A stretch of 64,000 nt of DNA. It comes from Physcia stellaris. Taxonomy: Eukaryota > Ascomycota > Lecanoromycetes > Caliciales > Physciaceae. Every line of letters begins with the position of its first letter. Within the stretch, counting starts at the first letter, position 1. Location: NCBI GenBank assembly GCA_018902385.1, contig JABSSW010000013.1, positions 372,001 to 436,000 of the forward strand, read 5' to 3'. A model generated the notes under the pieces. That model saw only the letters and a program-made list of their open reading frames with translations. It was not told the origin of the DNA and made no database searches. Below, in pieces: positions 34,209 through 44,450 of the stretch. The translations under genes were made by a program, and so were the position numbers.

Positions 34209-34841
34209 CTACCACCAACCATCACACCTCCTCCCCCAACACCCCCTCCTAAAAACCCTATCAACCCAACTCCCCGTCCCCCAAAAGAAAACCCCAACAC
34301 TATCCCTCCCCCCAGCCCTAGACCACCCCCTCAGCTCCTTATACTGCAAACACTCAACATTCAAATCCGCGCCCGCATCCCACACCTCCTCAAAGCTAGC
34401 CACATCCTCCAGTCGGCGCGGCGCATGCGGGTCCACGCCAGGGAGCATCGCCGCCGGAAAAACGCCCAGCATGGCGATTGTCAGGGTGCAGGTATCCTCT
34501 GTGATGTGTAGGGGCAGGCGCATGGTGGGCAGGGCGTGCAGGGGCGCGGCGCCGGGGGCGAGGAACTCGAAGGGGCGCGTGCCGTAGTGGGTTACGTTGA
34601 TGGCGCGGAAGCGGGAGAGGGCGATGGTGCAGTCGTAGGAGAGGAAGTGAGGGGTGGCCCATTCTGGGGCGTTGGTGCAGCGGGCGGGACCGAGGGTCAG
34701 GTTTTGGGTTTGGGGGAGGTGGAGATTTGGATTGGGGTGGAGGGTGAGGGGATTGGTTGAGGGGGTTGAGGGAGCGCTGGTGGAGAGGTGGATGAGGTGG
34801 AGGAGGAGGAGGATTAGAGTCTGGACGAAGGCTGGGGCCAT
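34209..34841 (-). CDS. Secreted protein of unknown function
   Basis: Single exon, 210 residues. A signal peptide (MAPAFVQTLILLLLHLIHLS) is followed by a Pro/Leu/Asn-rich linker. The globular part has ARCTNAPEWATPHFLSYDC, ALSRFRAI, GTRPFEFLAPGA, EDTCTLTIAMLG, DVASFEEVWDAGADL, VECLQ and GVFFWGTGSWVDRVF. This Cys/Trp pattern (C...PxW...DC...CT(L/I)xIxML...GSWxDR) resembles a secreted family I have seen in many ascomycetes, without known activity. Codons are C-ending in the 5' half and G-ending in the 3' half, with the change near 34430. Confidence 0.75.
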   Translation of the reverse strand: MAPAFVQTLILLLLHLIHLSTSAPSTPSTNPLTLHPNPNLHLPQTQNLTLGPARCTNAPEWATPHFLSYDCTIALSRFRAINVTHYGTRPFEFLAPGAAPLHALPTMRLPLHITEDTCTLTIAMLGVFPAAMLPGVDPHAPRRLEDVASFEEVWDAGADLNVECLQYKELRGWSRAGGRDSVGVFFWGTGSWVDRVFRRGCWGRRCDGWW

Positions 34842-35316
34842 TGTTGTTGGCTGGTTGAGATTGGTTCAAGGTTTGTGGTGGAATTTGAGGAGTGCCAGCT
34901 ATCGTGATCGCATCTTGAGGATCGTGAATAGAGATTCCGCGGTAAGCGCTCTGAATCTTGTTACTGTATATGCGCAGATGCGGAAGCGACATGGGGGCAA
35001 GCGAACCGAAGAGTGCGGATCAGAACCTGGTCATGGCGGTAAATGGTTTCATCGTGTAAGAGTAAGTAAAGTAGGGAAAGAGAGAGAGAACGAACACTAT
35101 GTATAGCAACGGCTCTCTGCTCTGTCACAGGTTGGACGAGCATCATTCGTTCTTCTCCCTCTCTTTCCGCGCACAGCTCAAATACGCAGAGTACCGTTCC
35201 CATCAGCTTACGGACGCGTTCGTATCTGCAATTTCCCCAATGGACAGCTGCCAGGTAAGAATACCTCTTCTGCTCAAAATACGGGGTCTAGAGCCCTCTA
35301 GACATTATTAACTTAT

Positions 35317-35520
35317 CTGAATCAGGTCAGTGTGTTAAGTTTGTTCTTCTGTTTTGAAAATAATAAAAAAAGGGGCTTAAAGCGACAGTGAAGAGGGACG
35401 ACGGAAAGAAATTTGCTTTGCAGCATTATGTGAATTCTGACTGTTTTGTCTTTCTGTGATTTTGGAAATTTAGACGCAGGTCAGTGAAAGCAGGCTCGTT
35501 ATCCTTGCGTGAAGTTGGAA
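35317..35520. repeat. Diverged duplication, copy A
   Basis: Similar to 36965-37272 in the same orientation. Shared blocks: a CTGAA(T/C)CAGGTC(A/G)GTGTGTT start, AAGCGACAGTG, a (T/C)T(T/C)GCAGCATT word, and CC TTGCGTGAAG at the right end. Copy A covers the 3' end of the orphan gene at 35499-36619 and lacks the TIR element present in copy B. Confidence 0.65.
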
Positions 35521-36619
35521 GATGATACTTCTAACCTATGTGAGAGATACTTCTGGTCGAGGTAAGAGATGCTTCTCATCTTTGTTAAATACTCCTGCTC
35601 GAAGTAAAAGATACTCCTGGTGTTAGTAGGGTAGGGGTTCTCCTTGAGGTTGGGTATGTCTAGCTCGCCCCTAAGGAGGGATTCTCTTGTCACCGACCGC
35701 CACTTAAGCCTTCTGCCTACATATGTATGTTGGTGTCTAGTACCTGTCGCCGCAAGTGTGATACCGAGCGATGATCTCCTCGCTATCATTGTCTTCAGGG
35801 TCAGAGCTCCTCCAGCCTGCATTTCCATATTCAGACGGCAACGGTGGTGCTTTGGTAGTTGATCTCGCCGCCTAGCCATCTCATTAGCTTTCAGGATCCA
35901 AGTGATCCACGCCTCAGAGATGCGAGTGAACTTACTACAATCTCCATACCCGAAATGTACCACCGTGTCCCACCAAGCAGGCTTGCTAAGATGTATCTGA
36001 ACAGGCTCGTGTGTGTTCCACCGTTCCTGGATCAACATAGCCTGGCCCGTCCTCATACCTGCCTTTGTGACCTCTACAGGGGAGATGGGTCTCCGCATGA
36101 ATTGCATAGAAGCTCCGTCGGCAGAGATTGATTCCCACCGGCCGTCGGCGTGGATAGTTGAAACCACTCGGGTGTCATAGTCCAGGGTGTTGCGTAGACG
36201 GTTATAGAAGCCGCACTTGGGGATCATCAGGACTTTCAATACCACGATGCTTCACGCACGCGAAGAAGCCAGGTGAAACTCACAGTCACAGTGCGGTCTT
36301 GCCTCCATATCACAAGATCCCCTAGGGAGGATCTGTGCTCCTCGCGTAAGAGGAACACTTCTGGGATGCTGAAGTCGAGAAAGCGTGATAAAAAGTCAGG
36401 GTCGTACTTGAATAAGACAGTGACTATTCCGTCGCAAAGACGAAGATTGGTTGGGTTGGTTAGTTCGTTAAAATGGGGCTCTGTTTCGATGAGGTGAGGG
36501 AAATCAACTGGCCGACTGATCGGTAGACTTGAGCATGAGTCAAGGTACTTGAGCTCTTTGTCGGACTCGCGAGCCATCTGTCGGACCTCGACATCATTTG
36601 CCAACGATGGGAACGACAT
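35499..36619 (-). CDS. Hypothetical protein, two exons
   Basis: Not recognised. Exon 1 (36619-36284) and exon 2 (36215-35499) join in phase 0 across a 68-nt intron with a CTGAT branch, giving 350 residues. Segments include VDFPHLIETEPHFNELTNP, LRLCDGIVTVLFKYDPDFLS, NTLDYDTRVVSTIHADGRWE, WWDTVVHFGYGDCSKF and a Tyr/Ser-rich tail with two imperfect repeats (RSIFYFEQEYLTK, RSISYLDQKYLSH). It sits in the repeat-bearing accessory part, and its last codons lie in duplication copy A. Could be a lineage-specific gene. Confidence 0.5.
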
Positions 36620-36964
36620 TCTTCCTGAGTGAGTAGTAGCTCACGCCTTCTTATAAGACTACTGTTGGCCTGTTTTAGGGTATTCCACCTTCGATAGCTG
36701 CTACGGTTAGATCGGTCCAGGAAGAGATGGAGCAGGTGAGACTAGAAGACCAAGAAGTAGTACTTTATCTTTCGAAGAACAGCCCCTTCACTTCACTTTC
36801 GCCTAATGGTTGTCACTGTCTAGCGTCACTTAGTCTGTGAATTTTTCGCACTTCACATTCAATAGGAAGTGCCTAATTCCGGGAGCTCGACGGGAATGCT
36901 CAGAAATGGGTGCTTTGGGTGCTCGAAAACTGCCATACTGAAGTTTCGCGATGGGATCAACTCA

Positions 36965-37272
36965 CCTGAACCAGGTCGGTGTGTTTCTCTTTTCCCCCTT
37001 GAAAAAGGTGCATGAAGCGACAGTGTACGGAGACCCACACCATTAGTTCTGTCACCTGGGTTAGGGTTGAGTAAGATTCTGCACCCAAATAATGCGCCAG
37101 ACCCTAACCCTCCTGACAGAACTTATGGTGTGGGTCTCCGTACTAAAGCGATGATCGACAATTTTCACTTCGCAGCATTGTCTGAGTATTCGATTCTGTG
37201 TCTTCATGTGATTCCAGAAGTTTGTATGCAGGTCAGTGATTCATACTCCACATCCTTGCGTGAAGATACGGA
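36965..37272. repeat. Diverged duplication, copy B (contains a TIR element)
   Basis: Partner of 35317-35520. The 113-bp inverted-repeat element at 37028-37140 interrupts it just after the AAGCGACAGTG word. Copy A therefore serves as an approximate empty site. Confidence 0.65.
37028..37140. mobile_element. Short non-autonomous TIR element (MITE-like)
   Basis: Flanked by TA on both sides (37026-37027 and 37141-37142), the target duplication typical of Tc1/mariner-type insertions. The two 40-bp arms start CGGAGACCCACACCAT and end GGGTTAGGGT; they match at 36 of 40 positions as inverted repeats around a 33-bp spacer. There is no coding capacity. A transposase would have to act in trans. No second copy was noticed in the window. 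Confidence 0.85.
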
Positions 37273-38092
37273 AAGCCAAAAAGACATGTAGAGGATGGAG
37301 TCGGGCGAGACCTCAGTCGCAACGGAGAATGCCAGAAACGAGGACTTCGACAACATACAAATGCAGCTGGGGAGATACCTCAGAAAATCCCAAGAGCTCA
37401 AAGGCTTAAAGAATTCTTGGGAGTGCTTCGATTTCCCTTTCTCACATAGAGCCGTCAGGTTACTAGGTGTGTCCGGTCATCGGATGAATCTTTCTAATGA
37501 CATTCCTCTCTAAATGTGCTGCATTTAGCGAAGGTCATGGATATGATAGTGATGTGCTATCCTCTAGTCTGAAAGAGATAATTTGGTCCGATGCTTTGAT
37601 GCGGGATCGGCCATTTGAAAGACCTCGTCTTTTCCACGCGCAGAAAACTTTTGGAAGGTGTGCGAGTTTCGAGCCATGACCTCGGTCAAGATAGTCTTCT
37701 GAATTGATGCGGAGCTTAGGACTGTTGACTCCTGAGTCGCTCGAACCTGGTCAACGCAAAAGCATTGAATCGAGGAGGCCGAGAGGACTTGCGTCTAAGA
37801 CTCCTATCTCTTTAACTTTAATGAACTGCGACGATCCTGAAATCAACAGTAGCACAGTAGTACTTGCCCATTCGGAGCTACGACTCAGTGTAGTTGAAAT
37901 AATGAAGTATTGCATATTGGTACCGCTGGTCATGGGATCGGATTCCGTAGCTCTGAGCAAAGCAATCCATCTCGATGAGATGCAGAGAGGCAGAACAGTG
38001 TTGCCTGAGCCGAGCTCTTGGGCTGAGCAGTGGGTACTAGGGGTTGCGAACGTTTTTGTCTCGAGTTGTTGTCGGACCTGGGTGTGATCCTA
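37273..38092. other. Possible gene remains on the plus strand
   Basis: Three successive plus-strand ORFs (37295-37513, 37497-37679, 37704-38087) look mildly protein-like (for example MQLGRYLRKSQELKGLKNSW), but I cannot join them with convincing introns and recognise no domain. They may be a decayed lineage-specific gene or chance. Confidence 0.3.
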
Positions 38093-40876
38093 TCATCCAG
38101 GGTCCTGTTGTTCTGGTGGCGAAGATACTCCAAGCTCATTCCCAAAGAGTGTACCATTGCTTGGGGAATTTGTGTCTATTATAGGCACCGACGACGATGC
38201 TTTGCGTTTCCCCTTAGAGGTCGCCGCAGTAGACTTCTGGGCTTGAGTGGTAGGTTTGCGATATGTCCAGCAATGTCGAGAACCCCGCATACACCTCTCG
38301 ATGATCTCATCATTCATTTCGAAATTATGTTGCTCTTTCAAATGCTGTTTGTATAGATCAGCAGTATCGATTCGCCTGCGCTCACAGCCTTTGTAGGTAC
38401 ATTCATAGTATGAAGCCGACGCATATCTATCCCATGCTGACACGTCCCTTGCGCGAAGACGGCGACGACGAACGAGTAGTTTTGCTAGTTCAGTCAGATC
38501 TCGTTGTACAGCGCGCTTTTGTAAGTACCAAGCCGTGGCTTGGTCCATCCTATCAATAGTTTTGAAGCCAGGTACCGTACTTTTACCCCGGAAGCTCGCA
38601 AACTTGTGACTCTTCCATTCGTCCAAAGCTACATCCCCAAGGCGATCACCTCCCTCGAAGCGGTAATATTGAAAATGATTCCGATCAGCGGAAGCTGCCA
38701 TGTTGTCGTGCGCTCCCCGAGTTCTTGACGGCTGTCCAATGGCCCCCCTGAGATTCGCTTTGAAATCCTGCCACTTACCTGGACGATCCGCAAATATGGG
38801 GGTATCACGCACACCGGTGCCGATGCTTACGAAAATCGCTACATTGTTGATTGATCCTCCATGCTTTTGGATCACATCCTCGCAAGCTTCTGTGCTGGGA
38901 TTGTTGGTACCGAAACCTCCATCTTTGAACTTGGTAGCTTCTTTCGGGTTCTGCCCACTCCCCCTTTGAATAGTGATGGGAGGGAAATAGCCCGGGGCAG
39001 CTGAAGTGGCGCGGGCTACCTGCCATATCGGCAATTCAGGCGCGGGTCCTTGGTTCCTCGCTGTCCTTTGTCTTAAGATGCTTTTGGTACGGTCGTGAAG
39101 TGCTGGCTGAGTTCCGTAACTGCGGAAGAGATATGGGGTCTGAGGATCCTTCGAATGATTCGCGTAGGCCATTACTATGCTAAATGCAGTGCTTCTTAGC
39201 TTTGACAGTTGGGATCCTGAGTCCACAAAACTCACGTTCGACATAGAGCTTCTTCCAGTGGGAAGTGTACTTGCCATTCCTTCTTTTCAGAAAACCGCCC
39301 TGTGACGTCCCGAATAACAGTCTCCAAAACTCGATAATCAAACTTGTGCCATGGGAAGCCTCCTTTGTTGAATGGACGAGGATGTCCGAAGACCTTGTCG
39401 CCAAGGCTTTTGTACTCGGCTATGCATTCGTCGACAGTCATTCGGAACCTGGAAAGCATGATACTGATGAGTCTTATAACGGTTAGTCAAACCAAGGAGC
39501 ACGAATAGAGTGTATAATTACCCTCCAGTACTGGTTCCTGCAATGTATGTAAAATAATGGCACGGTAAATAGAGAGATGAATTTGGTAGATTGTCGGTAG
39601 GGGATGAATCGAACGAATCTGCATCTGAGGCCTCAGACCCGATTGGAGAGTCTGGTGCTTGTGTGGCTGAAGTCCTGCGTACAGGTCTATAAGAACATGG
39701 AGAAAAGCTGGATTCTGCAATGCCGTCTTCGCAGTCACTTCTTTGCTCTTCGTCTCCAATCATGTCCATCAGGGCTTTCAAGATGAGTAGGGTGCCGTAA
39801 CCTCGAATACCGCCACCATCTTTACTTAATTAGCTAATGTTGTTGGAATATAGGATTTTAGGTAGCTCACCGAGACTCAGGATAGCCTGCTTCTTCCATT
39901 CTTCACGTCTCAATCGATGTGCGAAGAAACACAAAAGTGGCTCCAAAAGCAGTGTCATCTCCTCTGAAGATTCTGGTATTCTGTCTTGGGACGTCAGCTG
40001 TAGATTGTGGGTGACGCGACAGAAAGTCTTCTGCAGGCGTCTTAAGGCGACAGGGCTGATGCCTCCCTCTACACCACTGAGCGCCAATGCTGGTGTCTTC
40101 GACTTCGTGGAGAGTTGAGCACAGTCAGGCATTGGTCCTCCTATTGACACCACCCCTGCGAACTCTACTGTCTCCCAGGCTGCTGTTGCTGCCAGAGCAG
40201 CCATACCCCCTTGGCCGTGACCGAGTATGATGATGTCGCGTGCACTGAACCCACACTTAGCAATGAGGCCTCGTTTCACGACATCTAGCAAAAGTACCCT
40301 GCAGGCAGTAGAAAAGGGTCCATCCGATGGGCCACCGGGGTCAGCCCATTGATATCCGCTATTACCTGTGTGCATAGCCTCTTGGCCTCGGATCAGCAAG
40401 AATGCGCTCTCAGGATACTGCAGCTGTATTTTTCTAGAGAATTTTTCGAGGGATCGTTCTGAGCCACCAATGGTATGCAAAACTATGACAACTTTCTCAA
40501 TCTGGTCATCAGTAACAGGTTGCAAGATCTCTAGAGATAAAGATGGAAAGTCGGCTTGTCTGACTCTGGGTAGGTCGTCGTTGACATTGGAAGGAATGAG
40601 TACTTTCTGTTTACTCTTCAGGCGATCAAAGTCATTGCGCAGACCCAGCATATCTGAAGCTGAAGGAAAACCGTGTACTGCAAGTGCGTCACTTGTCGAT
40701 GTCCTAGAGACTTGCGCAGTGTTTCCATTGTGCGAGCTCGAATAGGTAGATTCCTGGTGCGCAACTTGGGACGATTCTTCGGAGTTCGACAAGTCATCTG
40801 TATCTGAAGTGGATCCATATTCTGAATCGTTCGGTGACCGAAAAGGATGTCCCGACTCTGTGGGATTTGGGATCAT
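38093..40876 (-). CDS. Fusion protein: alpha/beta-hydrolase-like domain + patatin-like phospholipase + C2H2-like motif
   Basis: Four exons (40876-39871, 39819-39522, 39472-39236, 39179-38093) fit perfectly in phase: 875 residues. Residues about 110-330 form an alpha/beta-hydrolase-like domain (VVIVLHTIGGSE, ILGHGQGGMAALAA). Its elbow reads GHGQGG (219-224) where the nucleophile Ser is expected, so this domain is probably inactive. Residues 333-615 are patatin: LSLDGGGIRGYG (oxyanion loop, 336-342), GTSTGG (nucleophile Ser432) and KDGGFGTNNP (catalytic Asp600), so the Ser-Asp dyad looks intact. An acidic Ser-rich insert of about 40 residues lies between the first two motifs. Residues 774-798 hold Cys-x4-Cys-x13-His-x4-His. 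Patatin domains hydrolyse acyl esters of phospholipids or storage lipids; in fungi they often serve as effector domains of NLR-like immune proteins, but no nucleotide-binding domain is present. Role unknown. Confidence 0.9.
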
Positions 40877-42615
40877 TATGCGCAGAGGACGTGATCTAAT
40901 TAGGTTGTGACTGATGTGGCAAGTTCTTCAGAGACATGTCTTCAATAAGGAAATAAGGAATCAAATGCGTGCATGGCATATATAGTCTTGCATCGCGATA
41001 ATCGATCGTCATCATCTAATTCTCGGAAGTATCTCACAGATTGTGAGGTGGATGAGGCTTTGACGGGCATCTCACTGCTTGCGGCCAACGCGCTAAGAGA
41101 GGCTCTTGACATAGGAGAAAGGCTGACACTCCCCACATTGATTTGCAGCATAATTAAACAAAAAGGGAAATGATGCTGCGGTGTGCAGAGGCGGGGGCCA
41201 CTTTGGGGGAAACCCCATCTCTGTAGCGTAAGTCCGGATTGCTTTTCGCAGTCTGCCTTCTTTCTCGTGGGTGACTTATGCATAAGCACACCGACGAGGC
41301 TACTGCATCTTAAGAAGAAGCAGACATAGGTATAGTCTTCCTCGAGACCATTGTCCACCCTGCTTTCTTAGACATGCAACGTTGCGATATAGGGATAAAG
41401 ATGCAATCTTGAAGCATCAGACAAGCAAAAGCAGCTGAAGATGAAGCAACCCGTTTAAACAGCAATTGATAGATCCGCTGGCGATGAGAGACTTAGAGTC
41501 AAATTGAAGCCATGCGCGACTGGCAAGTGGACACTAGGCCTAGAGAATGATCCATGGAGGCCTCAAATCGTATTCCCTCGAATGGAAGCTTAGCATGTCC
41601 GACCTAGCACTGATGGGAGAGTATGACTTCAGTGGGCTCGATGCCTGCGAGGAGCATTTCAGAGCGGTGTGGGTGGTGCGAGAATTTGTCCCATTGGTCT
41701 TGTCGATAAATGACCACGAGACTAATGTCGTGAAAGTTTGCGAGAAGAAAATGAGCACGCAGCAGAAGTCAGCGACGAAAAGGCCCGCAGTTCTGTGTAA
41801 CCACACCTGGCGAGCACCTCCTCTTTATATGCTGCGCAAAAAGATGAGACGTCACGAGTGCCTGAAGGGGGCGGAGTGCAGTCACATCTGCTCGCCAATG
41901 CAGAGATCTGATAGGTCAGCCTCGCATTCGACTTTCCTAATGGAGCAACGTGCACCACTTCGGACCTCTTCTTTTGCATGCGACCCCTAAAATATCACGG
42001 AGAGGATAGGAGGATGTCTTTGTGTACGTGTGTCATGCATACGGGAATGCGGCTGACCTGGATAGCACTGCCCCCATTTGACCGACAATCAACCTTTTCT
42101 GACAGTGAAGTCTCATCGGTTCACCTGGCATTGCTTCCTCTGCAAGTCGTAGGGTCACCAGGAGATATCGGCTCAATTACGGTTCGCTTCGAATCGAACG
42201 GTATTCACCGGTAAACAAATCCATTCAAATGGTACGAAAAACGCCAAGATAATCTATACATAGTAAACTCTTGCAGCTCGCGACTGGCTCACTGGGTCTT
42301 GTCAAAATATCAGGATTAGCGGTTCGCTTGGGGGCTCGCTTCAGCCATCCCAACCAGTATTTACCGTAATCTATCGGTTCGTTCGATTCGGAGGGCTACA
42401 TTGGGTTTTCTGACTGTGTTCTGCTTGGATGACCGTGCCGGCATGCCTTCTGGAGACCTGACCTCTCCAGGGGCAGTGTATATGTTAGGTGCGTACCCGC
42501 GCCCTAATCCGCTCACCGCTGTACCCGTTGAAGTCAGCCTCACATATATACGCTCCATGATATAAATACCATGTGTTTCCCATCAAACCTTCAGAAAAGG
42601 CACCCCACTCCTACC
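40877..42615. other. 1.7 kb without a supported gene
   Basis: Contains a 147-codon plus-strand ORF (41547-41990) and a 138-codon minus-strand ORF (40942-41358), neither recognisable. Presumably includes the promoter of the hydrolase-patatin gene. Confidence 0.45.
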
Positions 42616-43002
42616 ATGGAAGAAAAACAGCGTGTCGCTGTATTTGATCCCGACTCTTGTGATTTCCGGAAATTGCCACTCCAAAAGCTTAAAGGTCCGT
42701 CGATTCATTACTAGCAATTCACTCGACTAACATTGTCGTCCTTGTCAGGCTCGGATTATGACAAAGTCGAGATACCTAGGTTCAAGCGCCGTTTCGATGT
42801 ATGGGCACCCAGCAGCCTCGATCTCAAAGACCCGTCCCCTAGCCATTCCATTGTGACCCGCGATACCGACGACGTGAAGGGCAAGAGCTTTGTCGCCAGA
42901 GTCTATTACGGTCAGCTTGGTATGAGCTCGAGTGTTCAGAGGCTGGTCTCCTCTAAGTCCTCCAGAAATCGGACGTTATACATCGGCGCAATTCCTGATT
43001 GA
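42616..43002 (+). CDS. Small hypothetical protein, two exons
   Basis: Not recognised. ATG at 42616, exon 1 to 42694, a 54-nt intron with a GACTAAC branch, then exon 2 from 42749. Reads MEEKQRVAVFDPDSCDFRKL then LKGSDYDKVEIPRFKRRFDVW and DVKGKSFVARVYYGQLG. A further GTATGA..CTAG intron after GQLG would give a slightly different end (APWSLAILF). Downstream ORFs to about 43375 include a hydrophobic segment and might be more exons of a longer membrane protein. Confidence 0.4.
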
Positions 43003-44450
43003 CCTCCATGCTTTACATACACTAGGAGCACCTTGGTCTCTCGCAATTCTTTTCTAAAGCTTACATCTTCCCTGCAAACTTCGGATATCAGTATGGATCG
43101 GCGTTGTGGAATGGTTGGGCAGGCAGAGCCTGTATATCTGGTTTGGATTTACTGCATGTTACTCTATCGGTATTGTATTTTCAATATCTCTCTCAGCTTG
43201 CTTGCCTGGCTGGTTGTTATCGGCAAGAAACGAAGTCCTTGTCTCACAGACATCGGATGGATATATACACCTGTCCGAGTTTGTAACATGTTGGCGGCTC
43301 TGGTTTCGGCTCAAACCGCGCTTTGCAGATTTATGCCTTACGAATAACGAATTGTATGATCCTCGACTATACTAGATACGGGATATGGTGGCTTTCAACC
43401 AGCGGTAAAGCCTCGTCGTTTAGGAGGTGCGATAATATGGAACCGGTGGTCACAACGGCCGCCTCGTCGGCAGGTCTCTCAAATTCAAGGCTGATGTTCG
43501 AGGCTGAGGGAGCATAGGCGTCGAAGGCATCTGTACCACAGGAAGTGCTCTGGTATCGGGGAAAGGGCCAGGAATGTGACTAGCGGTGGCTGGACGGTAG
43601 CAATGTATACGTGTTGACGCCTGCTTGCGGGGCAAAAAGCCTTGCTGAAGGGTTTTTAGATATCTGGAACAGCTCGGTAGTCTCCAAACATAGCGTTGAT
43701 AATAGCTGAAGCCTCTGGGTGAATCTGAGCAGAGAGTTCGTTTTCACGGTAGAACGAAGGGTTTGCTAGCTATCCTAGCTGATCTGAGGTTTGTGACGCC
43801 CATCTGCCAGCGGCCGAGGCGTCCCATTTTTAGCTACAGAGTATCACCCGTAGCTTACCGTGAGCGGCATGATCGTATGAGCGGTAGAGTGTGACGCAAT
43901 TACCGGCAGAGGGAGTTACGGCGGTTGGCTGGTCCTTGGACTAGTCCAAATCGACATTCCAATTTATCTCTGCTGAATCAGCTTGAACTGTCTAGGCCAC
44001 GAACAGGTGATCAGTTCTTGGCAAGAGATGGATTAGCCCTTTCCGCTTGTCAGCAGTGATCAACTTATGGGCAAGGCTCCAAACGCCGCTAGTTGCAAGA
44101 CAATTTGTACGGACGTTTGAATATAGTCCCAGAAACCACGTCACCGAAACGTTTCTTTGACTTAGTAGGACATAAGACCGAGTTAAGTGCCTGAAAGGAA
44201 ATTTTCTGAGCATACCAAGGGCCATGTTGGTCCATCTTCCGAACGCATCTGCCTACTTCTCAACGATGGTGGGACCCTGAATTGTTGTGTCACGTTATTC
44301 TCGGCGATGCTGATGAGAATATGATAACGACCCGTGAACAGATTGCAAACCGACATAGCGATTCTCCCAGCCATAAAAACAAAAATCTGCGAATGAGGGC
44401 TCGGCCGGGTTGTAAGACTGAGCTACCTCCACTTACACCTCCTCGCCTTG
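43003..44450. other. 1.4 kb without a supported gene
   Basis: A hydrophobic plus-strand ORF at 43106-43375 may be an exon of the preceding gene. Otherwise nothing recognised. Confidence 0.4.

Noticed and set aside
34396-34992. 198-codon ORF overlapping the 34209-34841 gene
   Set aside because: Shadow frame made open by C-rich composition; Pro/His-rich with no signal peptide.
41547-41990. 147-codon plus-strand ORF near the patatin gene
   Set aside because: No domain and no homology I recognise; may be chance in a gene-free stretch.
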